Assembly (NCBI RefSeq): GCF_902459615.1 | Contig: NZ_CABPSA010000014.1 | Coordinates: 28,546-92,545 of the forward strand | DNA from: Pandoraea commovens | Lineage (GTDB): Bacteria; Pseudomonadota; Gammaproteobacteria; Burkholderiales; Burkholderiaceae | DNA: 64,000 nucleotides | Direction of reading: 5' to 3' | Shown here: piece by piece, positions 24,959 through 33,916 of the stretch | How the letters are laid out: each line of letters opens with the position of its first letter | Position numbering within the stretch: the first letter of the stretch is position 1 | Notes under the pieces: generated by a model | Told to the model about the DNA's origin: nothing | The model's database searches: none | Seen by the model: only the letters and a program-made list of their open reading frames with translations | Program-made: the position numbers and the translations under genes

Positions 24959-25276
24959 TTACTTGTTGAGGCTCATGACCCAGTGGGCGAAGCGCTCGGC
25001 TTCGTCGTCGGGAATGGCGTTCGCGGGCATGGGGATGTTCCCCCACTTACCGGTGCTGCCCTGGAGGATGCTCTTCCTGATCTTGGCGAGCGCGTCTGGA
25101 TCGTTCCGATAGGACGCCGCAATTTCACGGAACGACGGCCCGACCTTTTTACTGTTCATGTCGTGACAGGCACGGCACGTCTGCTCGCTGGCCGACGGTG
25201 CAGCCCAGACGCTGTGCGCCTGAGCGGTGGCGGCGAGCGCGATGGCAATACTTAACGAAACTCGGCGAAACTTCAT
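24959..25276 (-). CDS. Class I c-type cytochrome, periplasmic
   Basis: 105 residues. A signal peptide (IAIALAATAQAHSVWA) is followed by one haem-binding motif CRACH and a distal Met in NIPMPANAIPDDEAERFAHWVMSL, as in cytochromes c551/c8. It carries electrons in the periplasm. It lies on the same strand as and 124 bp upstream of the porin-sulfatase-FGE operon, so may be co-transcribed. A redox partner is not evident. Confidence 0.9.
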   Translation of the reverse strand: MKFRRVSLSIAIALAATAQAHSVWAAPSASEQTCRACHDMNSKKVGPSFREIAASYRNDPDALAKIRKSILQGSTGKWGNIPMPANAIPDDEAERFAHWVMSLNK

Positions 25277-25336
25277 GGATACCTCGCAAATGAGCGATTC
25301 CCAGGGCCGAGGAATCGAGGTGGACTAAAGGAGTTT

Positions 25337-25348
25337 TATGTATACATA
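25337..25348. promoter_or_regulatory. Palindromic operator candidate TATGTATACATA
   Basis: A perfect 12-bp palindrome in an AT-rich stretch about 60 bp upstream of the cytochrome start. Related words gaatacattg and gtgtacatg follow within 40 bp, consistent with clustered binding sites for one regulator. Confidence 0.4.
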
Positions 25349-25488
25349 TTTATGTCAAAGAATACATTGAAATAATTTGGTGTACATGAAAGGTTTGGAA
25401 GTGGTTATTCCAAGGGGTTATAGCGGGGGGGCGTGAGCATGACTGCGCCGAAGGTCTCAAGCAGCGTGACGAGAAGTGTCAGCAGCGC

Positions 25489-25562
25489 CGTAAACGCACA
25501 AAGGGCCTCCTTATCGGGAAGCCCTTTTGTTTGTCCTCAGCGGAGCAACGGGGAGTCGAAGC
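25489..25562. repeat. Left direct repeat of tRNA-Ser mini-island (att-like)
   Basis: The first 22 bases (cgtaaacgcacaaagggcct...) are identical to 28866-28887. The match continues through the terminator hairpin and into bases that correspond to the 3' end of tRNA-Ser (gcggag...gggga.tcgaa), with about ten mismatches and one indel. Confidence 0.75.
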
Positions 25563-25647
25563 ATGACCCAGACGCCCAAAGAAACGAACATGCGGGGCGC
25601 ACATTATCCTGCACGGGGCATCATACCTTTGCTCTCCCGCCTAAAAC

Positions 25648-26058
25648 TCAGTTACCTCTATAGGTCGCATAACCGAACTGACTTAGAAGCAAAGGAATGT
25701 GGTAGTGCTGGGTTGCATCTACAACACGGAACATCACCGGAATTTCGGGGAAAAACGTGTCCTGCTTCATCTTCCCAAAGTATTCCCCTGTTTTAAAGAT
25801 CACGCGATATTCACCTTTGGTGAAGTGCTCACCCTTCGGGAACAGAGATCTGATTCGCCCTTGCGCATCAGTTTCGCCCGACGCAATTTTCTTCCACGCG
25901 TTTCCATTCATCCGCTCAAGCTCAACAACCACCCCAACAGGAGGTTTGCCGGTTTGCTGATCGAGGATATGCACACTAATCGGATTGACGTCCGCCATGG
26001 CTACGCGGACTGGCAGCAGACAAAAAGCAAGAACAACGAAAATGCATTTTTTCAACAT
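25648..26058 (-). CDS. Periplasmic 5-hydroxyisourate hydrolase-like (transthyretin-family) protein
   Basis: 136 residues with a signal peptide (residues 3-22, ending VAMA). The transthyretin-like domain shows SVHILDQQTGKPPVGVVVELE with the conserved His, QGRIRSLF with the Arg, HYHIPLLLS and the C-terminal YATYRGN. Hydroxyisourate hydrolases normally end YRGS; here the last Ser is Asn, which may affect catalysis. The family acts after urate oxidation in purine degradation. No other urate genes are near. Base composition is markedly AT-richer than the core genes, suggesting transfer. Confidence 0.8.
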   Translation of the reverse strand: MLKKCIFVVLAFCLLPVRVAMADVNPISVHILDQQTGKPPVGVVVELERMNGNAWKKIASGETDAQGRIRSLFPKGEHFTKGEYRVIFKTGEYFGKMKQDTFFPEIPVMFRVVDATQHYHIPLLLSQFGYATYRGN

Positions 26059-26281
26059 ACGTTATCTCTCAATGGTCAAAAATTACATATACAGCGCTAG
26101 ACCAACCGGCGGGTTAATGTGTGCGTCACTCATCGTACGTGCTATCAACCCGCCAAAAGAGGGGAAATTCCCCAAATGCTAGGGTGCATTTGCCAAAGCA
26201 GAACTACGGACTGGGAGATCCGTGAATCACGCTTCGCAGCGTATGTAGAATGCGTCGTGTCGAGGCCAGCCCGGTGAACCT

Positions 26282-26581
26282 ATGATTCAGTTCGCATTAC
26301 TTCTTGTTTCGGCGACTGCTCTCGTTGCGACGATCGTCGCGGCGGTAAGAGACGTTGATCACCGTCGATATTGGACGGTCTGTGCATGCTTCATCTTCGC
26401 AGGATTCGCATGTTGGATCGCGTTCGCTGCAATAGGATCGGAAGTCGACGCGCAAGGCGTTTTGCATGAGCCGTTCGCATTGGTGCCGGTGGGAATGTTG
26501 ATGGTAGTCATTGGCGTAGTCGGCAGCTTGGTACGCGGAATCATGACGCTGTATCGCCGCCAATCGCGGGGCACCAAATGA
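26282..26581 (+). CDS. Small hypothetical membrane protein
   Basis: 99 residues with three predicted membrane helices (IQFALLLVSATALVATIVAAV; WTVCACFIFAGFACWIAFAAI; LVPVGMLMVVIGVVGSLVRGI) and a short basic tail. No family recognised. Only a weak ribosome-binding site is seen. Located inside the tRNA-Ser island. Confidence 0.55.
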   Translation: MIQFALLLVSATALVATIVAAVRDVDHRRYWTVCACFIFAGFACWIAFAAIGSEVDAQGVLHEPFALVPVGMLMVVIGVVGSLVRGIMTLYRRQSRGTK

Positions 26582-26908
26582 AGAGGATGTTCTGCGATCA
26601 GCAGATCGTTCAACGTAGGCCGACTGTCTTCCTCCAGGGAAGCCCCGCGTCGTAGTCGTCAGCGGTTTCCGTTGGTGGCAGACGTTGGAACAGTCAGGTG
26701 AGTAAGCATCCGACCATTGGGTGGCATCCGAAATTTCCGTGCCGCAAACAGTGGTTTAGTCGTCGTTACAACCTCGTATCAGTCGACTCTAGCTACGATT
26801 TTCGCCAAGAAGCCACAATCCAACCGCCCGCCCAACGCCTGCCCCTCGACATACAATCATCCCCCACATCGCCCCGGCGACATGGACGAATTCGTAGGAG
26901 GATCATTG
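26582..26908. other. Intergenic stretch inside island
   Basis: No convincing gene. A possible -10 element (tacaat) near 26853 could drive the membrane-protein genes that follow. Confidence 0.4.
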
Positions 26909-26947
26909 ATGCACAACGAGGCGCAACCCCATGTCTCCCGCAACTAA
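26909..26947 (+). CDS. Possible 12-codon leader peptide
   Basis: A strong TAGGAGGA site precedes an ATG opening a 12-codon frame (MHNEAQPHVSRN) that stops just after the ATG of the next gene. The overlap suggests translational coupling. An in-frame ATG at 26882 would lengthen it to 21 residues. Confidence 0.35.
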   Translation: MHNEAQPHVSRN

Positions 26948-27395
26948 ATGGGTGCTGCTTGAAGCGTTGCTACCGCTCTTCGGAGCAACGTTGATTTATG
27001 GGTTTCTTGGGGCAGCCAAGTGGCTGGTGACACCTGCATGCAGGCGGGTGAAATGGGCGTGGGGCCAAGCGTTCGATTCAATGGGGTGGTTGTACGGCGG
27101 GGCTATTCTTGCCGTTCAGTCGGGACTCAGGGGAGTCGACCACTCCGTAAGCGGACAAAACTCGATTGCTGTATGGATTTGTTTCGGCACCGCTCTTCTT
27201 TGCGGCGCTGTTGTGGCCGCAGGCATGATTACCCGAGGGGAAATTCCAGAATGGAAGCCGCCCGGTATCCTGATAGTATTTACCTGCGTTCTGATGGCAG
27301 TCATCGTTGTTTCGGCCTACAACGTTCAGGACGCAACATTAGTCAATGGAGTCGATAATGTCCGCCACACCGACGCGCAAACGACTTGCCGCTAG
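26931..27395 (+). CDS. Hypothetical membrane protein of island
   Basis: 154 residues with about three to four hydrophobic segments (VLLEALLPLFGATLIYGFLGAA; IAVWICFGTALLCGAVVAAGMI; GILIVFTCVLMAVIVVSAYNV). No family recognised. Its start lies inside the preceding short frame and its end overlaps the next gene, so the three appear to be translated as a unit. Confidence 0.55.
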   Translation: MSPATKWVLLEALLPLFGATLIYGFLGAAKWLVTPACRRVKWAWGQAFDSMGWLYGGAILAVQSGLRGVDHSVSGQNSIAVWICFGTALLCGAVVAAGMITRGEIPEWKPPGILIVFTCVLMAVIVVSAYNVQDATLVNGVDNVRHTDAQTTCR

Positions 27396-27630
27396 CGCAT
27401 CCAGAGCGCGCTCAATCCGTAGGACAAGTCTAGGATCCAGCCGCGCGCTATCCCCCATACCCCAACGCCAGACACCTTCTAGCGGATTGATCAAGATAGT
27501 GACTACGCTCACGGGGGCAACCGCCGTCGGCCTAGGTACGACGGTGCTTACTCCCAGCGCAATCGTTACCGTGATTGCAATGATCGTAGGACTCATTGGA
27601 AGCGGGCTCCTGGTCAAACGGTACGGATAA
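27358..27630 (+). CDS. Small hypothetical protein with C-terminal membrane segment
   Basis: 90 residues from the ATG at 27358 (an in-frame ATG at 27346 adds four). The first 40 residues are rich in Arg and Ser; the second half is a Gly/Thr/Val-rich hydrophobic hairpin ending LIGSGLLVKRYG. Overlaps the upstream gene by 38 bases and is followed by an intrinsic terminator. A basic N terminus plus hydrophobic hairpin would suit a small membrane-active or immunity protein, but this is speculation. Confidence 0.5.
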   Translation: MSATPTRKRLAASASRARSIRRTSLGSSRALSPIPQRQTPSSGLIKIVTTLTGATAVGLGTTVLTPSAIVTVIAMIVGLIGSGLLVKRYG

Positions 27631-27651
27631 CATTAGCGGTTTGCACACGTC

Positions 27652-27680
27652 AACGGAGCCATTGGGCTCCGTTTTCGTTT
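27652..27680 (+). terminator. Intrinsic terminator after small membrane-protein genes
   Basis: AACGGAGCC and GGCTCCGTT form a 9-bp stem with a short loop followed by TTTCGTTT. Confidence 0.75.
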
Positions 27681-27681
27681 C

Positions 27682-27780
27682 CGGATGCGCCAAAACTCGT
27701 CCAGTCTCAAGCAACTGGACGAGCGCAGCATCCCCTGATCGCAAATGATCAATCCAAACTGACGTGTCGACCAGAATCAT
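27682..27780 (-). pseudogene. vapC: vapC toxin fragment (PIN domain N terminus)
   Basis: The first 33 codons (MILVDTSVWIDHLRSGDAAL and onward to VLAHP) are a standard VapC start, including the first catalytic Asp. The frame then runs into the terminator of the opposite gene and loses all similarity, so about three quarters of the PIN ribonuclease domain is missing. It lies 5 bp downstream of the vapB remnant, the normal order. Confidence 0.8.
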
Positions 27781-27785
27781 GCGGG

Positions 27786-27974
27786 CTACGTTTGGCGTCG
27801 AGGAATGTCACCAAGGTCAGCCTCGTTCCCACTCAAACGCGCCAAGCGGCGGGCGCTCTCACGCTCGATCAATGCCTTAAGCGCTTCGCGGATCAGCGCA
27901 GACCTTTCCTGTAGGCCGGTGAAGGCTTGAGCCTTCGCCAAAAGATCATCATCAAGAGTCAATGTCGTTCGAAT
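27786..27974 (-). pseudogene. vapB: vapB antitoxin remnant lacking a normal start
   Basis: A 62-codon frame reads RTTLTLDDDLLAKAQAFTGL, then QERSALIREALKALIERESA and ends RRQT, a typical ribbon-helix-helix VapB. The expected ATG is ATT at 27974 and an in-frame TGA lies two codons upstream; TTG at 27962 is the only other candidate. With vapC truncated, the system is probably dead, though the antitoxin might still be made from TTG. Confidence 0.7.
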
Positions 27975-28002
27975 GTTTCACCTCGTCAACAGTCCGTTAG
28001 CA

Positions 28003-28355
28003 CGATTGCGGCATCGAATGATGTCCTGTTTTGAGCCGCACCATTCTCGCCTATTGCTCTCCCTAGTCACGCGCCTTATTCCAAACGAGAAGATATGAGG
28101 CTCCAACATCCCTCCAAGGAACCCCACATTCAACCGTACAGAAAACCCAAAAAATCCTTCCAAGACAGTCAGTTATCAGTTCCAGGCAACCCTACATTTA
28201 ACCCAACAAAACCTCATCGCGTTCTCGTCGACCAAGAAGAGTCCCTATTGAGACTTCGGAATAATCTGAATCTCAACGAGTGACCTAGAATGCGACTCCG
28301 AACGCGTGGTGCCCACAACGTCAGCTCGATAATCTTGCTCCTGTCGCGCTCCAAA
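28003..28355. other. Gene-poor AT-rich stretch in island
   Basis: No convincing gene. One 62-codon frame from 28095 has a weak GAGAAG site but no similarity or usual composition, so I do not call it. Confidence 0.4.
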
Positions 28356-28359
28356 CGCG

Positions 28360-28563
28360 GCCGGGTTTGGCGACCCGATTGATGCTTTACTAGGGCACAC
28401 AGCCGCGCAGTTTGCGGCTTTCGTGTGCGCTGTGCCACGCCTCGTTGTCAACGGGTGGGCCTGGATTAGGACACCTTCGGGTGTGCCGTTAATCCTAGTC
28501 ATCAGCGGTTCGCCAACCTAGTCCAGTGCCCGCCCACCCCTGCGCAATGCAGCGGGTGGCGGG
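28360..28563 (+). ncRNA. Structured RNA resembling phage C4 antisense RNA
   Basis: The region is dense in pairings. A hairpin has AGCCGC/GCGGCT inside GGCACA/TGTGCC (28394-28436), and a GGATTA/TAATCC stem is capped by ACACC-TTCG-GGTGT. Two short upstream elements are complementary to downstream sites: GGTTTGGCGA (28364-28373) with TCGCCAACC (28510-28518), and GGGTGGGC (28453-28460) with GCCCACCC (28532-28539). The latter can instead pair with CGGGTGGCGGG (28553-28563). Two antisense elements and mutually exclusive pairings ahead of a small gene are the design of P1/P7 C4 RNA. Family assignment is from architecture, not a model search. Confidence 0.5.
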
Positions 28564-28595
28564 AATCTCAAATTGGCTAGTTAGAGGTGCCCCGC

Positions 28596-28817
28596 ATGAC
28601 GCTTCATCTTCCCGCAGCTTCCCCAGTCCACGCTTCCGTCGACAAGCTCAACACGCTCTCCGAACGCATCCTTGCTCTCACGACGTGCACAGTCACGGAT
28701 ACCGGCAAGGAGGTCCCTCATCGATTCCTACTCGCGATCTTCGAAGAGCTTGGCGAAATGACTGTCGAAATGGCTTGCGAATGCCATAAGTTGAAAGCCG
28801 ATTTTCTCGATGCGTAA
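28596..28817 (+). CDS. Small hypothetical protein downstream of C4-like RNA
   Basis: 73 residues from the ATG at 28596, with AGAGG just upstream; a GTG at 28587 adds three residues. The sequence (MTLHLPAASPVHASVDKLNT...) is soluble and partly helical, with no recognised domain. Its position directly after the structured RNA is that of the gene regulated by C4-type RNAs in phages. Confidence 0.55.
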   Translation: MTLHLPAASPVHASVDKLNTLSERILALTTCTVTDTGKEVPHRFLLAIFEELGEMTVEMACECHKLKADFLDA

Positions 28818-28865
28818 TTGCCGCCTCGACTGTCGATAGCGCAGCGTTTTTTAGTTTTTGGACGA

Positions 28866-28938
28866 CGTAAACGCACAAAGGGCCTCCCAACTGGGAAGCC
28901 CTTTGTTTGTTCTTGGCGGAGAGAGGGGGATTCGAACC
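28866..28938. repeat. Right direct repeat of mini-island, overlapping tRNA-Ser 3' end
   Basis: Partner of 25489-25562. It includes an AAAGGGC/GCCCTTT hairpin that also acts as terminator of the tRNA transcript, and runs into the tRNA acceptor and T-arm. Confidence 0.75.
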
Positions 28939-29004
28939 CCCGATAGGCTATTAACCTATACACGCTTTCCAGGCGTGCGACTTAAACCGCTCATCCATCT
29001 CTCC
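28917..29004 (-). tRNA. tRNA-Ser (anticodon GGA)
   Basis: An 88-base cloverleaf reads on the minus strand: acceptor GGAGAGA pairing with TCTCTCC, anticodon loop CTGGAAA between GCACGC-type stems, a long variable arm (TATAGGTTAATAGCCTAT) as in class II tRNAs, and T-loop GTTCGAATC. CCA is encoded at 28914-28916. Decodes UCC/UCU. Confidence 0.95.
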
Positions 29005-29017
29005 TGAATGGTCGCGC

Positions 29018-29023
29018 ATTATA
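29018..29023 (-). promoter_or_regulatory. -10 element of tRNA-Ser promoter
   Basis: A perfect TATAAT on the minus strand ends 13 bases before the mature tRNA 5' end. No clear -35 element at optimal spacing. Confidence 0.6.
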
Positions 29024-29091
29024 GCAGGTCGGCGACAACATCTCACCCTCTTTCGTGAAATGCGGCGTCAAATTCCTTTGGATGCCCGTCC

Positions 29092-31110
29092 TTAGGGACG
29101 TCGGAGATGGTCTACAAGATGGCGGTCGCGCTCGCTCGGGCGTCCGCCCAGCAAGCTAAACACGATCGCCACCGCGAAGCCCACCGGCACGCCGAACGCC
29201 CCCGCCGAGATCGGGTCTACCCCCCACCATCGGGTGCCCGCGAAGCCCGTCAGGCGGGTGAAGAACGGATACGTCGTCATGATGTAGTACACACACACCA
29301 ACAATCCACTGACCATCCCCGCCGTCGCGCCCAAACGCGTCGTCCGCTTCCAGAACACCCCAAGCACCAGCGCCGGGAACAGACACGACGCCGCCAACGA
29401 AAACGCCGCCCCCACCAAAAACAAAATATTCCCCAGCTTCAACGACGTCACATACGACGCAAACATCGCCACGCATAACAGCAATATCTTCGACGTCGTC
29501 ACCCGCTTCTGACTCGACGCGTTCCGGTCCACCATGTGGAAGTAGACGTCGTGCGACAACGCATTCGCAATCGTCAGCAACAGACCATCCGCCGTCGACA
29601 ACACCGCCGCCAACGCGCCCGCCGCCACCAACCCCGATATCACGTAAGGCAGCCCCGCAATCTCCGGTCCCGCCAGCACCAACATGTCCGGCTGCATCCA
29701 GATCTCGCCCCACTGCACCACACCGTCGCGATAAACATCCGAGATATCCAGTTGCACCGGCGTCGCGTGGCGCCATTGCGTCACCCATCCCGGCAGGTTG
29801 TCGTAACGCGCGCCAACCAGATGCAGCAACACGTCGTACTTGAGCATCACCGCCAACGCTGGCGCACTCACATACAACAATGCGACGAAGAACAACGTCC
29901 AGCCTACCGAGCTACGCGCCCCCTGCACCGTCGCGGTCGTGCCGTAGCGCGTCAGGATGTGCGGCAAGCTCGCCGTCCCGATCATCAGACACACCATCAA
30001 CAGCAAGAAATTCAGACGCTGCGAATTGCGCGTCGTGTCGTCACGCGCCGGGAACGGCTCCGTCATTGCACGCGGCGGCTCGCTGCGCTCGACGTACTGG
30101 TTGCGCATCTCCAGCCACTGGTTCTGCGCCTCGCCCAGGTCCCGCGGAAACGCCTCCAGCTTCGCTTCGAGCACCTTCACATCCCGCAGCGGACCATTGC
30201 GACGCTTCGTGTCCAGCAACTGCCGCTCCAACTCCGCCCGCTCGCTGAAGAACGTATCCGGCAACCCGTCCAGCCGACGCTGCATCTGCTCCGCCTGCTC
30301 CCGGTAGTAGTCGCGCACCTCCCGCTCCGGCACAGAATTGCGCAACTCCTTTTCCAGCACCTCGACCTTCGCCAGCGCCTCGCCGTAGCTGAACTGCGGG
30401 AACCAGCCATTGCCTGTCTGATGGCCGATCATCGCCGTCGGCACCAGAAACGCGGTGATCATAATGATGTACTGCGCCACCTGCGTCCAAGTCACGGCAC
30501 GCATGCCACCCAGGAACGAGCAGACGAGAATGCCCGCCAGTCCAAAGAAAATCCCGATCGTGAACTCGACACCGATGAAGCGCGACGCGATCAGCCCCAC
30601 ACCCTGGATCTGCGCGACGAGATACACGAACGAACACAGAATCGTCGAGAAGACGCCCAACGCACGCACGAGATTGCTGTCGTATCGCGTGCCCAGGAAG
30701 TCGGGCACCGTATAGCGCCCCATCTTGCGCAAGTACGGCGCGAGCAAGAATGCCACCAGACAATACCCGCCCGTCCATCCCATGACGTAAGCGAGGCCGT
30801 CGTATCCGGAGACGTAAAGCGAGCCCGCCAGGCCCATGAACGACGCAGCGCTCATCCAGTCGGCTGCGCACGCCATGCCGTTGAACATCGGCGGCACGCG
30901 ACGTCCGGCGACGTAATACTCGGCTGCGTCGGACGTGCGGGAGATAAGACCGATCACCGCGTACACGGCAATCGTCACGAAAAGGAACGCGTAGCCGATC
31001 CACACGCCCGGGCCGTTGACGCGCTCAAGCAAGCCGATCATCAGCACGAACGCGAGAAATCCCGCCGTGTAATACAGGTAGTAGCGCAGCAACCTGCGCG
31101 TGAAACTCAT
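29092..31110 (-). CDS. Sodium:solute symporter (acetate-type, large subunit)
   Basis: 672 residues with about thirteen membrane helices and SSS-family segments (DAAEYYVAGRRVPPMFNGMACAADWMSAASF; LSTADGLLLTIANALSHDVYF). Residues about 232-366 are a charged, Glu/Arg-rich, probably coiled-coil insertion between helices, making it about 100 residues longer than ordinary family members. It overlaps the DUF4212 small-subunit gene by 4 bases, and acs lies upstream on the same strand, so the likely substrate is acetate or another short monocarboxylate. Confidence 0.88.
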   Translation of the reverse strand: MSFTRRLLRYYLYYTAGFLAFVLMIGLLERVNGPGVWIGYAFLFVTIAVYAVIGLISRTSDAAEYYVAGRRVPPMFNGMACAADWMSAASFMGLAGSLYVSGYDGLAYVMGWTGGYCLVAFLLAPYLRKMGRYTVPDFLGTRYDSNLVRALGVFSTILCSFVYLVAQIQGVGLIASRFIGVEFTIGIFFGLAGILVCSFLGGMRAVTWTQVAQYIIMITAFLVPTAMIGHQTGNGWFPQFSYGEALAKVEVLEKELRNSVPEREVRDYYREQAEQMQRRLDGLPDTFFSERAELERQLLDTKRRNGPLRDVKVLEAKLEAFPRDLGEAQNQWLEMRNQYVERSEPPRAMTEPFPARDDTTRNSQRLNFLLLMVCLMIGTASLPHILTRYGTTATVQGARSSVGWTLFFVALLYVSAPALAVMLKYDVLLHLVGARYDNLPGWVTQWRHATPVQLDISDVYRDGVVQWGEIWMQPDMLVLAGPEIAGLPYVISGLVAAGALAAVLSTADGLLLTIANALSHDVYFHMVDRNASSQKRVTTSKILLLCVAMFASYVTSLKLGNILFLVGAAFSLAASCLFPALVLGVFWKRTTRLGATAGMVSGLLVCVYYIMTTYPFFTRLTGFAGTRWWGVDPISAGAFGVPVGFAVAIVFSLLGGRPSERDRHLVDHLRRP

Positions 31111-31658
31111 CGGTAGGTCTGCGCCGAGGCGGCGCGAGTGGAAGCACTGCCAGCGCTACGTGATGTGGCGGGTGCCATCGCGCGCTCAAGTGTGTCGTCC
31201 GGCAAGCCGAGACTGTCACGACGCGCCTCGCGCAACTTGTGCAACGCATCGCGGTAACGCGCATCGTTGAGACGCTGCATCAACGCGTAGACGATGATCA
31301 GCCCAATGTCGATCAGGATCGAGCCTTGCGCCCCCATGTAGAACGGCAATGGCCATCCCGCGATTCGCACCGACGCCCACTCGCGCGCCCAGAACTGCGG
31401 GACGAAGGTCACGACAAAACCAATCACCATCAGCACCGCGACCAGCCACAACGTGCGACGCCAATGACGCGCCGCAATTGCGGCGGCTTCGCCATGCCAG
31501 TCGATGTCGATTTCAGCGCAGGACAAAGGGAGCGAGCCAACAGAGTTTTGCGAACGCGGCCTGCCCTCCGACATGACGTCAGAGGGCAGGCCGTTGGCAT
31601 CGTGGGTCTGCGGCGCAGCAGCATTACCCTGCGCGCCGGGCCGCGAGCGTTTCGTCAT
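31107..31658 (-). CDS. DUF4212 symporter small subunit
   Basis: 183 residues. A 65-residue hydrophilic N-terminal extension precedes the conserved part: RHWRRTLWLVAVLMVIGFVVTFVPQFWA and WPLPFYMGAQGSILIDIGLIIVYALMQRL, two membrane helices. DUF4212 proteins accompany large sodium/solute symporters. It lies between acs (28-bp gap) and the symporter (4-bp overlap). Confidence 0.88.
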   Translation of the reverse strand: MTKRSRPGAQGNAAAPQTHDANGLPSDVMSEGRPRSQNSVGSLPLSCAEIDIDWHGEAAAIAARHWRRTLWLVAVLMVIGFVVTFVPQFWAREWASVRIAGWPLPFYMGAQGSILIDIGLIIVYALMQRLNDARYRDALHKLREARRDSLGLPDDTLERAMAPATSRSAGSASTRAASAQTYR

Positions 31659-31686
31659 TGCAGGCGCAACGGAATCGAACCCGCGC

Positions 31687-33669
<1,983 letters not shown>

Positions 33670-33916
33670 GAGTTGTCCCCTCTTATGGATATGCAAATAC
33701 CATTGCAATCAAGCCAAAACAAATCGCTAACGTCTCCTAACGTCACATTAAGACGAGCGACTTACTAACGCCTTACACTGGTGCATTCGACTCCCGTGCC
33801 TTGCGTGCGGGACTCACGCAGAACGCGTTGTCGCAGTGCAGCAAAGTGTGGCGTAATCGCTACAATCCTACGCTTATCACCCTCGTCCCGCCACCCCGGA
33901 ATCGCCCGGAGCGCCC

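Larger units (their letters stand above)
25277..25647. other. Intergenic region at island left border
   Basis: No gene supported. It contains the cytochrome promoter with a perfect palindrome (25337-25348), AT-rich sequence, and the left copy of the tRNA-Ser-linked direct repeat (25489-25562). Confidence 0.6.
25489..28938. mobile_element. Degenerate genomic mini-island at tRNA-Ser
   Basis: About 3.4 kb between two imperfect copies of the tRNA-Ser 3' end plus downstream hairpin. The intact tRNA lies at the right, with its 3' end facing the island, which is the normal integrase geometry. The contents are visibly AT-richer than the flanks and consist of small unknown genes, a decayed vapBC pair and a phage-type RNA. 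No integrase or transposase remains, so it is probably a deletion remnant. Confidence 0.65.

Noticed and set aside
28245-28502. Minus-strand frame across the C4-like RNA
   Set aside because: Its coding potential coincides with paired RNA stems and lacks a ribosome-binding site.
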